This document shows, piece by piece, positions 1 through 9,742 of a stretch of 23,907 nucleotides of DNA. The stretch's first letter is position 1. The number at the start of each line of letters is the position of its first letter. Both the position numbers and the translations under genes were made by a program. Below the pieces are notes generated by a model that saw only the letters and a program-made list of their open reading frames with translations, was not told the DNA's origin and ran no database searches. Source of the DNA: Priapulus caudatus (taxonomy: Eukaryota; Priapulida; Priapulimorpha; Priapulimorphida; Priapulidae); contig NW_014577637.1 of assembly GCF_000485595.1 (NCBI RefSeq), positions 165,885 to 189,791 on the forward strand, given 5' to 3'.

Positions 1-780
1 AGATAGTCAAGTCATACATCATATTCAGAAAGATTATCTCTCCCGCATGTATATTTACACTATATCCGTCAAATAACCTATGAGATGTAAACGTAATGAC
101 AACGTAAAGAATGTATGCGGCGCCGTGCGTGCGTGCGTATGCGTGTGTGTGCGTGCGTGTGTGTGTGTTGGTTGTTCGTAGCGTATGGCGTGTGCGCACG
201 TGTCTGTGTGGCATAGTAAACCGCCGCGCCGTTAGATACGCAAGTTAAGTATACCAAAATGATGTCAATATAATCGATTTGCCAGTTCGAATCGTAATGC
301 GCCCTCTAAAGCACGGCAGTCTCCCAAACCTTAACAGACCAGTAAGCTTAAGTGAGGTATGCTGGCCATTAGCAAAGTAAAGGGGGCAATAAAAGAATCT
401 ACAACCAGCACAACGAGCCAGCAAGAGTCGCGACTACTACGCCACTAACCGTGAATTCATCGAACGTTTTGTTGCAGACACGCCAGAATAATACCACCGG
501 GAACTACTCTAAATGCCACTAGTACTCCGATAATGCGCTTTGTGAGAAGATAATAATTGAGGCCACACTGAATAACCGAAATGTGTCATTTTCGCGTTTA
601 CAATGACTAACCAGATACGTCAAAATAATGATTGTACATGATGAATACTTCAGTGTATATACAACAAGCTGATAAGATAAAAACTTGTAAAATGCTGGAC
701 ACTATTTGTTTGTTGTCTGCCTTGATAAACGCACATATAACGCGCACAGAGTAAAATACGTGCTGCGCGCTTCTTTCACA
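1..780. other. Unique non-coding sequence with a GT/GCGT-rich patch
   Basis: No gene is recognisable on either strand. Bases 123-168 are a degenerate GTGC/GT microsatellite. The rest is mixed AT-rich sequence with scattered CpG and frequent stop codons. A sequence resembling a tRNA B box (agttcgaatcg near 285) has no A box or cloverleaf. If the receptor gene read at 7213 extends upstream, this would be intron or upstream intergenic DNA. Confidence 0.6.
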
Positions 781-857
781 GCTCAAGGTTGAACGTCAAG
801 CTGAGTTCAAGGTTGAGTTTAAGATTGAAGTTCAGAAGTTGAGTTTAAGGCTTGAGT
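781..857. repeat. Degenerate 12-bp minisatellite (GTTCAAGGTTGA-like)
   Basis: About six to seven imperfect copies of a roughly 12-base unit of the form GTTCAAGGTTGA lie head to tail, with variants such as GTCAAGCTGA, GTTTAAGATTGA and GTTTAAGGCTTGA. The units vary in length by one or two bases, so the repeat looks old. The unit resembles, but does not match, the extended nuclear-receptor half-site TCAAGGTCA, so no binding function is claimed. Confidence 0.75.
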
Positions 858-2560
858 ATAGACTGTGTGCAAATGCCCCTCGAGATCTTGAACCTAGGGG
901 GAAGATAATGCAATAATTAGACAATCGCCTTCGATTAGGGAAATCCTAATGCAATGACAAAGAAGTAAAAAAGTAGACTTGTAAGGCAATGTCTTCAGGA
1001 GCTGCAAGCAAGCGCGTTTAGATAAGCAAAAGAAAGACAGCCAATAGACAAGTTTTATCAAATTCAAACGTGATTCCCATCACTGGACGACGAAATTTAC
1101 ACAGCGTTCCATATTGCCCGTCATGACAGATCAAGCGCCGCTACAGCCTGACTTCGGCTTACACAATCTGCGTTTGCCAACCGCGTGACGACCTCCGGGG
1201 TCATCCTTAAGAAGAGTATCTTGGGGCAAATCTCTTCACGAAATCAAGCTCACACGCTGTAAAAAAATCGTTTTCCGAGCTGACGTCGCACTGTTCTTAT
1301 CGAAGCAGGGGAACGCGTGAAGGCCCGTGTCGTTCGTCAACATTAATTAAAAAAGCTCAGTATTCACTAGCGAGAGCAAAAGATAAGAAAAGCAGTGGCG
1401 AGAGGCCGCTGTAATGGCGCACCGCGCCGGGTGGTGTCAATCGCAGGTCAACCGCTGTCCGTCGAAACACAATTTAATAGCAAAAAGCGACCCGTGGTAA
1501 ACCGCAACAGAATCACTGACGAAAAATTATACGTAAACTAGTTTGAATTGAGGTTAATAATCTAACGAGTTAAATACTACAGCCAATTTTAAGAATTTAC
1601 GCAGACGCTGCGGCAGGTATCACAATCGTCGTAATGCACACCACCGCATTCGACGAAATAAAAGTAGTATTAATTCTGACATAATTTAGCTGTAGACGTC
1701 AGCTAATAGCCTCAACAACACCCATGTCCGCCAGAAACGTAGATCAAGGAATCGTGAAAATGACGATAGGGATTCGTGACATGGGCTTCTGAAATAGAAC
1801 AATACAATATAATATATAAGTTTAATTTAATACTATTATTTAACGCTCACCTACACAACTATATTTTATTAAAAATAAGCCACAAAGAAAACACTGTATT
1901 TTGCAAAAAAAATCAAAGATCCTGTGAGAAAGACGAGTCCCAAAAAGATTTGAACTTCGTGACCGTATGGCGTAACCGTCTAAAAGACGATCAACAACGT
2001 TTTTTTGGAAAAACTCGCGTAACGAGCAGGTATATGCGAGTGCACACGCGTCACGAGCAACCAAATCATGTACGCAACGCGCGCACACAGACTGCGAACG
2101 TTACCGCAAACGCACCCTTGCGTAGGACCGTAGGAGCCGTGCGCACAGATGGACGTCTTCTTGTTTACGCAAACAGATAACACAATCAGGGAGGCCGTAT
2201 CCCGTCTATGCTCGCCATGCGTTCGTTCGCGTTATCCGTTTTTGCGGACGCATTGTTCCATCTCGATGAGATTAACACTCGATGCCTCCCTTATAGTGGA
2301 ACAGTTTTTCGTAAGCGCATTTCATACCGCTGTGATTCTCTAACGCGCTCGCCTCGAGAAACGACGGATGCGTTTTAATCAACCACACCCAGCGGAAGAG
2401 TTCCACCCGGCGTATGTGGAACCGCACCCTTTGTGTGTAAATATAGCCACACCGTTTCCTGGAGTATCAAGCTATATATCTTCATAGAACACGTAGAAAA
2501 AGTGCGCAAGATACACCAGCAGAAATGACGTCCATTAAATCAAGATTTTTATTTTTTTGT
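858..2560. other. Unique sequence, no gene recognised
   Basis: This stretch has CpG-containing, moderately AT-rich sequence with short open frames only. The longest (1776-2180, plus strand) has lysine- and asparagine-rich, low-complexity content, overlaps minus-strand frames of similar length, and shows no domain I recognise. I see no splice-bounded exon resembling the receptor guanylate cyclase found downstream. It may be intronic or intergenic. Confidence 0.5.
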
Positions 2561-2563
2561 TGT

Positions 2564-2650
2564 TGTATATATATAGATTATATATGTATATATATATATA
2601 TATACATCGATTATATATGTGTATATATATATATTATATATGTATATATA
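2564..2650. repeat. (TA)n microsatellite cluster
   Basis: Alternating TA runs are interrupted by GATTA and TGTG variants (for example around 2579 and 2620). They can form cruciforms or melt easily. No promoter or gene start can be attached to them. Confidence 0.85.
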
Positions 2651-2947
2651 GCCAACTATTAACGATGTTGATTAATAATACATTTTTCATGTACGTATAT
2701 TATATTCGCTGAGTCTAATCTTACTGAGATCCCGAAAAATGCGTTTTGAAAGTGAGTTGAATGTTTTTCTATAAATTAAGCTAGCTATGTGCCACCTATC
2801 GCATCTGCCACTTTCTCGTGGAGAGAATGCTAAATGATATCAAGCCTACAATTTAACGAGTAATGCGATCTGTTCAGTCAATATGTTTGCATTCCCCAGT
2901 TAATCTGTACTTTGGCAGTAAGCTTCTTGGTTCTTCATTAGAGTGGG
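2651..2947. other. Unique spacer between AT repeats
   Basis: About 300 bases of ordinary AT-rich unique sequence separate two repeat tracts. No exon, RNA gene or regulatory site is supported. Confidence 0.5.
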
Positions 2948-2996
2948 ATATATATATATATATATAGAGTATATATATATATATATATATACATAT
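2948..2996. repeat. (TA)n microsatellite
   Basis: Two nearly pure TA runs are separated by TAGAG. They lead directly into the (CATA)n array, so this is a compound microsatellite. Confidence 0.9.
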
Positions 2997-3142
2997 AATA
3001 TACATACATACATCAACATACATGACATACATACATACATACCTATACATACATACATACATACATACATACCATACACTACATACATACATCCACATAC
3101 ATACCTAACCTATACACCCACACAACACACACACAACACACA

Positions 3143-3182
<40 letters not shown>

Positions 3183-3842
3183 CATACATACATACAACAT
3201 ACAATACAGTCACATACATCATACATCACATACATACATACAACTACAATACATACATACATACATAATGATACATACATACATACATACATATACATAC
3301 ATACATACATACATACATACATACATACTACATACATATCATCACATACATACATACCTACATACATACATACCATACATACATACATACATACATACAT
3401 ACATACATACATACATACATACATACCATACATTACCATACATACATACATACATACATACATACACTACATACATACATACATCACATACCATACATAC
3501 AGAGCATACATACATACATACATACATACATACATACATACATACATACATACCATACACCCTTCTACATACATACATACATACATCATACCTAATACAT
3601 ACATACATCATACATACATACATACATCATACATACATACATAATCATACATACATACATACATACATACAATACCACATACATACATACATACATACAT
3701 ACATACATACACCATACATACTAATTACATAGCATATACCATACATACATGACAACATACATAGCATACTACATACAACATACATACATACAATACATAA
3801 TACATACATACATACAAACTAACATACAAATAATAATACAAA

Positions 3843-3872
<30 letters not shown>
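2997..3872. repeat. Very long (CATA)n / (TACA)n microsatellite array
   Basis: About 870 bases are dominated by the tetranucleotide TACA, with an embedded (CA)n stretch near 3117-3170. Irregular single-base insertions and deletions recur (CATAC-C, CATCATAC and similar). A 4-bp unit reads as the same four-residue repeat (Tyr-Ile-His-Thr) in all three plus frames, which explains long open frames on both strands. These are not genes: they lack a conserved start, have no sequence complexity, and the frame survives indels only because all frames are open. Confidence 0.97.
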
Positions 3873-3876
<4 letters not shown>

Positions 3877-6800
3877 ACATATCTGTGGAAGATCATGTAT
3901 CACTAGTTTTCTGGCACAGTAATAAAGAGCAGTCTTTAATTCAAAATGTTATAATTGTTGCATAGGAAACAATAGTAGCATTTGATGGAAATAAAAGTAT
4001 ATGAGGCCTTCATGCAGTTTTTAGGCATTCATCTAGTTTTTGTATGCATTCTAATGACTTCATCTTGATGATGATCGTGAGTAACGCCAAGTTATCTCTA
4101 TATTCAAATAGGGATTCAAAAAAAAAAACAACAAAATGTAGTCATGCTCTAAATTCATGTATTCCCGTGTTATAAATGTCAGCGCTGTTCAGATCAAAAC
4201 CTACCGCTAGGACTTGCATTCGCACATTATGAGTTGGTAATTTATCAGCAAGACATTCAATTTTGGTTATTTTGACACGCGAGATCTTTTTTCTAGTTAG
4301 CCGTTCGTCGGAAGTATGAAGCATTTTTGAGTAGTTGGAATCGGCGCGATTTTGGAAACAAAGTATCAGAGTAATTAGGTTCATAAAGTTAAAGTTTGTT
4401 TTACCCTTTGCCCTTCTATTGACAAAAATCTTGAAAATACTCTTCCCGATTGAACTAGCCAGCATTAATTTTTGCATGCACGTACCAGACATAATCAGCC
4501 CATCCACTGTATAAGTAGCGAAATGGTAAGGCTCTTACAAGTTAGAGGTGAAGTAATCAGGTAATTAATTACGGTAATTAAACATTAATGATCTGGAGCT
4601 TTTTGGACACGCAATAAACACATAAAGACACACTTTTGGCCAGTTTTATTGATGTAACATCGAACATGGATAACTACTAAAAGTATTTATGAAGGTAAAT
4701 CGGCTTTTTACTACTTTTAGGTGAAAAATCACCTACAACTCAGAATGAACATTGAAGTCCTACGGCATGTTTTGATCTGACAGGCTACATATGTTTATAA
4801 GCAACGCTGTGTGCAAAATTTAAAAACATAGTAAAGTGCGTTTAAATTTGCCAAGTGAGTTAAAGTATACATTTTGTATATCACAGAAATGATGATATAG
4901 TTAATTCCCATGTTGGTTTTCATAGAGATGAGTTCAAAGCGGTTTTTGTCACAAACAAAACCATCATCACGTCGACATCATGTCTATATTCGGACAAATC
5001 TTTCTCATTGGAAGCGTTAGTCAAAATATATTATCACTAACATTTGTCGATGCAGGAGAGAACGCGTAAAAACATATAATAATAGCTCGTATGCGTGGAT
5101 CCCGAGTGCCGGACCATTTATTTTAAAATCGCAGCGCCGACACATGTCGATCCATGTCTCGCTGTACGGAGGAGGCACGGGAACGGCGTCTATATAACCA
5201 AACGAATATTTGTTCAAGTGCGATCGCGAAGTGTCTTGGGCGTCTCCGCGAATTGATACGCGAAATGCAACTCCGATCAATAGATATGCGTTCACCAGTT
5301 ACCCGTCCATCCGTATATAACGCGTGCAGTCGGCCGGAGCAGCCACAGCTTTCCCCGTTAGGAGGTACCTATTATGGTTCCCTGCTCGCGAGTGAATTCC
5401 TGTGCGTAGCTAGCTCATTATCGGCGTGTATGTACGGCTAAATTAACCACGAGAGAAATAGTAACGAGGGTTTAATTCGATTAACTTCGTTTTCCCTTTA
5501 TCGAAACTTTCTTAAACGATGAGCTATTTCAGCACGCGTGGCGTACGTACGGACAACTGTGCATGCGCGCCTTATTTCTCTGATGGATTCAGCCTTATCT
5601 AAGAATAAATGCGGAGGGCTTATGGTGCATCGTGTGGCACGGCGGGCGTGCGTTGTACCGATCTATGTGCAAATTCAGAATAACAGCAAAGCGATCCGGA
5701 TTTCAATCTCTGTACGGCGCTGTAGTGGGGCTGAGAAACCAAGCAACTTGTCGATAGCCGACGTTAGCCTTCGCTGCTATTCAGAGCGCTTCGTTCGACG
5801 GAGAACGTCGAGCCAATCTCATGCAAATGGTTAGCGCCCCGCGGAATCATCTCGGGAGTGAATGCAATTAAGATGCGTGAAAAGAATATGTGGGTTTGTA
5901 CAATTATACACTCCGTGGGACGCTGCCGATGTGTTGGCTGATATCGGATTTCTGATTAGTAGGATGTTGACGTATGAAACACACGTGCAGAGACATACAC
6001 ATGCACTCTCAAGCACGTACATGCACGCAATCACACACAGCACACCCACACAGACACGCACGCGCTCTTGTGGATGGATGGTAGATAGAATATTAAACGC
6101 CGTGTATTGTACGTGAAACTTTTCACATTGCGCTCGATGTCTCTCGAACAGGAAGTTAGATTCAACTCGCATTCCTCTAAAACAGTTTCACGGGATGTCT
6201 CCCACCGGATGCTTAGCAGAGGCATAGCTGGAGGCGCCGGCTATATATTCTTTATAATGTCACCGTCAGAAGAGCCGCCCAAGCTACTCTCATGATTGAT
6301 CATGTCGGCTAATATCGACTAAAGTCTCGAATTTAGACTAACAACGTTAATGTACAATGCGTATACAGCTACCATTTACGCGCAAAAACGGGGCCTTTGA
6401 TATTAACGTTATTCAGACTAATGTAAAACAGCTTATTATGGGGGATTAAAATATATTCAATTGCCGGACGCTGCACCCTATCAAATGTCAAGATAACAGA
6501 GTGAAATATGAGTGAACAAAGCTAATGTTGTATAGCGAATTCAACACTACATCGCTCATTCTAAATCTGCACGTAATTACGATTTCAACGGACAGATGAA
6601 TTAGAATATAATCGTGTTTGTTACCAGTATTATTAGCGTCATTATGCGTATTATAATGTTCAATTCCATTTATTAGTTTTTTCAATTTAATCATGTATGT
6701 CTTTTCAATGTATTTAGCATCACTTAGTGAGACGCGCATAACGCGCGCTATCCAACAGCGAGACTCCATCGTCTGAATATCTAGATGAAGCTATCGATTC

Positions 6801-7127
6801 TTGGAGCATAAAATCTGCTAAAATAGCAAGAAATCACAACAACTATATTTACTCTAGTTCCAATAGGATATGAAAACGCCAGTATTTCATAAATCGAATT
6901 TTCTTGTCTACTGCGGGCGATCCATTGGGTAAGGGTGATTGTGATTGTGAAATTTACGGTCTAGTTGGTACGCTGGGGAATTATAGCCTCAACTTCCGAA
7001 CGAGCGTTGAATTAATCACAATGTCGTCAGCACACGTATATTGATGACATCATTAATGTATCTGCGTATTACCGTCGACCGGAGCGCCAATGGCTATATT
7101 AAATATTGATATGAACGCCGGAAAAGT
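3873..7127. other. Unique sequence upstream of the exon, no further gene recognised
   Basis: This 3.2-kb stretch is the largest low-repeat part of the window. The minus-strand frame 4142-4507 (121 codons) and the short frames between 5017 and 6295 do not resemble any family I know. Between about 5050 and 5900 CpG is frequent. CA-rich sequence lies at 5990-6066. Two TATATAA motifs (near 5191 and 5314) lack a convincing initiator at the right distance. If the exon at 7213 belongs to a plus-strand gene, part of this is probably its upstream intron. A candidate donor near 6930 has the wrong phase for the exon and is not claimed. Confidence 0.5.
4562..4589. promoter_or_regulatory. Cluster of TAATTA homeodomain-type motifs
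   Basis: TAATTAATTA, TAATTA and ATTAAT occur within 28 bases. This is the core recognised by many homeodomain proteins. In AT-rich intronic DNA such clusters also arise by chance, so this is only a candidate. Confidence 0.2.
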
Positions 7128-7212
7128 TTGAAAACATGTCGGCAGGTCGAATGTCACACTCTGCGTTTATTTTTATGCGGTTGGAGAGATGTGATACTTC
7201 GTTTCTTGGCAG
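7128..7212 (+). other. 3' end of intron with acceptor site
   Basis: The bases before the exon contain a pyrimidine-rich stretch (cttcgtttcttgg) ending in CAG at 7210-7212, a good 3' splice site. An open frame runs through this intronic part from an ATG at 7128, but its upstream residues bear no relation to the receptor family. Similarity begins exactly at the splice junction. Confidence 0.75.
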
Positions 7213-7304
7213 GAATAACTGGCAACGTGACGATAGACGATAACGGAGATCGCAGCGCCGACTACTCTCTCCTCGACATGGACCCGAAAACCGGAATATT
7301 TGCA
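7213..7304 (+). CDS. Internal exon of an NPR-type receptor guanylate cyclase (partial)
   Basis: This 92-base exon carries two bases of a split glycine codon and then 30 codons. The peptide contains GNVTIDDNGDR followed by DYSLLDMDPKTG. These match in order the membrane-proximal end of the ANF-receptor (periplasmic-binding-protein-like, type I) ectodomain of natriuretic peptide receptors and related membrane guanylate cyclases. In that family a G-x-x-G-x-x-x-I-D-x-x-G-D-R segment is followed by D-(F/Y)-S-x-x-x-M-D-P. Full-length relatives continue into one transmembrane helix, a kinase-homology domain and a cyclase domain that makes cGMP from GTP; none of these is visible here. The borders are canonical: acceptor CAG at 7210-7212 (phase 1) and donor GTAAGG at 7305-7310 (phase 0). 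There is no stop or frameshift. Which paralogue it is cannot be told from 30 residues. A cyclase-less clearance-type receptor, or an exon stranded in a pseudogene, remains possible. Confidence 0.85.
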
Positions 7305-7310
7305 GTAAGG

Positions 7311-7402
7311 CAGGCGGGCAGGCGGGCAGGCGGGCAGACGGACAGACGGACAGACGGACAGACGGATAGACGGATAGATGGATAGATAGATAGGTAGAAT
7401 AT
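7311..7402. repeat. Compound minisatellite: GGCAGGCG, then GACAGACG, then GATA
   Basis: The repeat begins immediately after the splice donor. About three copies of GGCAGGCG pass gradually into GACAGACG, then GATAGACG, then GATA units. The stepwise change suggests expansion with successive point mutation of one tetranucleotide ancestor (GGCA/GACA/GATA). A matching, longer and noisier succession lies at 12005-12360. Confidence 0.9.
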
Positions 7403-7411
7403 AGATAGATA

Positions 7412-7435
7412 AATCTATTATTATACACTCCTGAT
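7412..7435 (+). repeat. 24-bp inverted-repeat partner of 11942-11965
   Basis: The sequence from 7412 (beginning aatctattattatacactc) is the exact reverse complement of 11942-11965. It lies between the GATA repeat and the 47-bp minisatellite. The partner is next to a GATA tract too. Confidence 0.85.
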
Positions 7436-7453
7436 GCGATATTAAAGTCAGCC

Positions 7454-7665
7454 TGACTACTACCGTATTCCATCGTACAGATCTAAAGGCAGTGGCGCAC
7501 GGACTACTACCGTATTCGCCCTCGCAGACGAGAAGGTAAAGGCACACTGACTACTGCCATGTTCCCCTGTACAGAGTCAAAGCAAATTCACACTTACTAC
7601 TACCGTATTTCCCCCGTACAGACGGACAGAGTAGTAACACTGAATACCACCGTGTTCCCCCGTAT

Positions 7666-7667
<2 letters not shown>
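7454..7667. repeat. 47-bp minisatellite, about 4.5 copies
   Basis: The motif ctactaccgtattcccc recurs with starts at 7455, 7502, 7549, 7595 and 7642, a period of 46-47 bases. Each unit runs roughly GACTACTACCGTATTC, then CCNCGTACAGA, then an AAAGGCA-like stretch ending in CAC. The last unit is cut short by the (ACGC)n tract. Units are about 70-80% alike by eye. They also occur, noisily, at 12440-12700, and one isolated similar unit lies near 11918-11945. Confidence 0.85.
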
Positions 7668-7721
<54 letters not shown>

Positions 7722-7723
7722 CG
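7666..7723. repeat. (ACGC)n microsatellite
   Basis: Perfect ACGC tandem copies end at cgtaagaaagc. The alternating purine-pyrimidine composition could adopt Z-form. The corresponding tract in the second block (about 12697-12762) is heavily broken by extra C and G bases. Confidence 0.95.
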
Positions 7724-8258
7724 TAAGAAAGCTTGCCTAATCGTCGACGAAATATCAGACGTGGTGATAATGGCGTTTGTGTAGTTTCAGCGCGGGCCTT
7801 GCCGCGCATTATCATAATATTATACTGTTTGTCTTGCAGTGCACGCGCAGTATAGTTTCACCTGGCACTTAGTCGCTAATTGAGCGTTTAGGAGCGAGCT
7901 CTGTGCGTGTGCGTGCGTGCGCGTGCGTGCGTGCGTGCGTGCGTGCGTGTGCGTGCGTATTTATTATCCAAGGTGGTTCGCGTTGCCATATGTTGCGCGT
8001 AATTTCTGCGTCATAGGTAATAAATCCTCCCGGATAATTTGTTAGGTGAAATCAGTCCTTGAATGGAACGTACGCTCGATGTAATTAATTTTCTACGTTA
8101 TTCGCGTATGTTTACTAATTATGTCTGTAATCTATACATCTTCTAGGATTACAAGCTGACGCGGTGGTTATAATTCGAATGTATTTGTTAGTGCGTGAAA
8201 GAGAGGGAGGAATATCTTCCGTGCATACATTACGGGCGGTGGTATATGCGTATGTATG
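7724..8258. other. Unique part of block A with a GTGC tract
   Basis: No exon is supported, although tactgtttgtcttgcag near 7833-7849 looks like a splice acceptor; stops follow in the three frames within about 40 bases. A (GTGC)n tract spans about 7903-7957. The stretch contains taattaatt near 8083. It is present with insertions at 12763-13440. Confidence 0.6.
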
Positions 8259-8310
8259 TATATATATATCAAGAGCTAATAATACATTATTAGCTCTTGA
8301 TATATATATA
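8259..8310. repeat. Perfect palindrome, 25-bp arms and 2-base spacer
   Basis: The left arm 8259-8283 and right arm 8286-8310 are exact reverse complements around the spacer AC. Each arm consists of atcaagagctaataat preceded by a TA run, so it is only partly simple repeat. It could extrude as a cruciform or fold as a hairpin if transcribed. A shortened, interrupted version is preserved at 13447-13486. No target-site duplication or transposase is seen, though a miniature inverted-repeat remnant is possible. Confidence 0.9.
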
Positions 8311-8341
8311 TATATTAATACACGATGCAGAGGTATTATTA

Positions 8342-8378
8342 GATCCTCCTCCTCCTCCTCCTCCTCCTCCTCCTCCTA
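8342..8378. repeat. (CTC)n microsatellite
   Basis: About twelve CTC triplets directly follow agatc. They read as polyserine, polyleucine or polyproline-type runs depending on frame. No coding context is seen. Confidence 0.93.
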
Positions 8379-8711
8379 CCAGCCTCCTCATCATGCAGGA
8401 GTAATCGTTGTCAGTGAATCACTAAAGTTAATTTCTGGCAGCTGCTGACCGATTCGCCACCACGCTACCCTGTCACGCCGAGCCTGCCGACAAGGGCCTC
8501 GCGCGCGCATGCAGGGCATCTGCCACGATCAGGGTACAGACCGTAGTGGGTGGAGGGACCACGCGCCCTCGATTGTTATCCTAATTAACCTTTGTTGAGT
8601 AGCTTCTGTGTGTGGGTTGCGGGATGCGACGAAAGGGGTGAGGCAAGGGTTGAGAGGGTCATGGGTAGGGTGGGGATGGAGGGTGCGTGTGTGCATGCGC
8701 ATCCGCTAGAC

Positions 8712-8712
<1 letters not shown>
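8379..8712. other. Unique GC-richer island
   Basis: About 330 bases of mixed unique sequence with frequent CpG (for example gcctcgcgcgcgcatg near 8498). It includes cctaattaacctttgttgag (about 8580-8599), which joins a TAATTA core and a CTTTGTT Sox/TCF-like core. No exon is supported. Non-coding regulatory DNA is possible but unproven. Confidence 0.4.

Positions 8713-8794
<82 letters not shown>
8713..8794. repeat. (ACGC)n microsatellite
   Basis: About twenty perfect ACGC copies are followed by a short GCGTGT-rich tail (8811-8842). It keeps long frames open on both strands, which explains the apparent protein-coding frames across it. Confidence 0.95.
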
Positions 8795-8842
8795 CTCATC
8801 GCTATACGTGTCTGTGCGCGCGTGTGCGCGCGCGTGTCTGTG

Positions 8843-9555
8843 TTACACGCTCACTGAAATAGTCGTCGGTAGTGCGACACACATTTGGTCTCCCCCCCCC
8901 TCCTCCCAGCCGTCATCAGTTCGTGATCTCGTGTACCTCGGCCACGGTGGAGCGTCATTGATGACGTGTGTCATGATGTGACAGCTACAGACCGGGGAGT
9001 TGTATAGTAAGCACCCAGGACAGCGCGCGACCAGCCACCTGTCTCTTGTGTCTGAAGTTGGGGTTTGCGATGAATATTTTCGGAAATAATGTTGTTTTTC
9101 CCCCGATAAATTCTTCCTTCGATGGCACGTACGTCACGCCCACAAAACGAATATGTATATACAAATGATACAATGTATATATATTATATACATATATATG
9201 TATATATATAATATTAAAAAAAATATATATATTCGTAAAGTCAATCATGTAATGGATAGTTCGTGTAGACGTCATGATACGTTTATATTATATCAAAAAT
9301 GTGGCGCTGCTACATACACAGATTTTCTATTGTAAATGCGCGCACACGTATTCGTGTGTGCTTTCGTTGCCTTAGAGCTTTTTCAGTTCATCTTAATGCT
9401 ATTATTGGTCGATGCATATATATATCAGGAGAAAAATAATCACAAAGGAGTCTGACACGTATTTTCCCGGGTTTTTACCGATTTTCCACTTCACATTTTG
9501 ACATAAATAAAAACAAATATATATTCTTGAGCTTCTTTGAGATTATTTACCCCTG

Positions 9556-9556
<1 letters not shown>
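8843..9556. other. Unique sequence with AT-rich patch
   Basis: No gene is recognised. A pyrimidine run with nine Cs lies near 8893. The patch 9153-9231 is a set of imperfect TA runs with local palindromes. A second short TA run lies near 9416-9425. Confidence 0.5.
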
Positions 9557-9618
<62 letters not shown>

Positions 9619-9647
9619 CGCGCGTGTGTGTGAGTGCGTGCATGCGG

Positions 9648-9686
<39 letters not shown>

Positions 9687-9742
9687 CGTGTGTGCGTGCG
9701 TGCGTGCGTGCGCGTGCGTGCGTGCGTGCGTGTGTGTGTGTG
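9557..9742. repeat. Compound (GT)n / (GTGC)n microsatellite
   Basis: Pure (GT)n from 9557 gives way to GCGC, GTGC and GCGT variants and again to (GT)n. Alternating purine-pyrimidine sequence of this length can adopt Z-form. Open frames across it are repeat artefacts. Confidence 0.95.

Larger units (their letters stand above)
7310..8310 (+). repeat. Direct repeat block A, regular copy
   Basis: This block includes the compound GGCA/GATA repeat, the 47-bp minisatellite, (ACGC)n, a unique stretch (7723-8250) and the palindrome. It recurs in the same order and orientation at 12255-13490. Shared landmarks include agaaggtaaaggcacac, cgtaagaaagcttgcctaat, tactgtttgtcttgcagtgc and agctgacgcggtggttataa. 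The copy here has regular repeats; the other has many small insertions. The exon at 7213-7304 is not in the second copy. Confidence 0.9.

Noticed and set aside
280-300. tRNA B-box-like word agttcgaatcg
   Set aside because: No A box at the correct distance and no cloverleaf stems.
2943-3732. Tyr/Ile/His/Thr-rich open frames of up to 233 codons (both strands)
   Set aside because: They are readings of (CATA)n. A 4-bp unit gives the same residues in every frame, so openness carries no coding information.
2997-3872. CRISPR-like array
   Set aside because: There are no repeats of constant length separated by unique spacers. All arrays in the window are head-to-tail simple or minisatellite repeats in eukaryotic DNA.
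4142-4507. 121-codon minus-strand frame in unique sequence
   Set aside because: This is the best non-repeat frame outside the exon, but no motif, splice border or family resemblance is recognisable. The length is not exceptional for AT-rich DNA.
5186-5350. TATATAA motifs as core promoters (near 5191 and 5314)
   Set aside because: No initiator at the expected distance and no downstream gene. AT-rich words of this kind are frequent here.
6854-6929. Possible upstream exon ending at a strong donor (GG then GTAAGGG) near 6929
   Set aside because: The only frame open across it ends in phase 2, while the exon at 7213 needs phase 1. The peptide does not resemble the receptor family.
7833-7900. Splice-acceptor-like tactgtttgtcttgcag, also present near 12880
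   Set aside because: Stops occur soon after in the three frames in both copies and no receptor similarity follows.
8259-8310. Palindrome as a complete miniature transposon
   Set aside because: Arms are adjacent with a 2-base spacer, no target-site duplication is seen and no transposase remnant is nearby.
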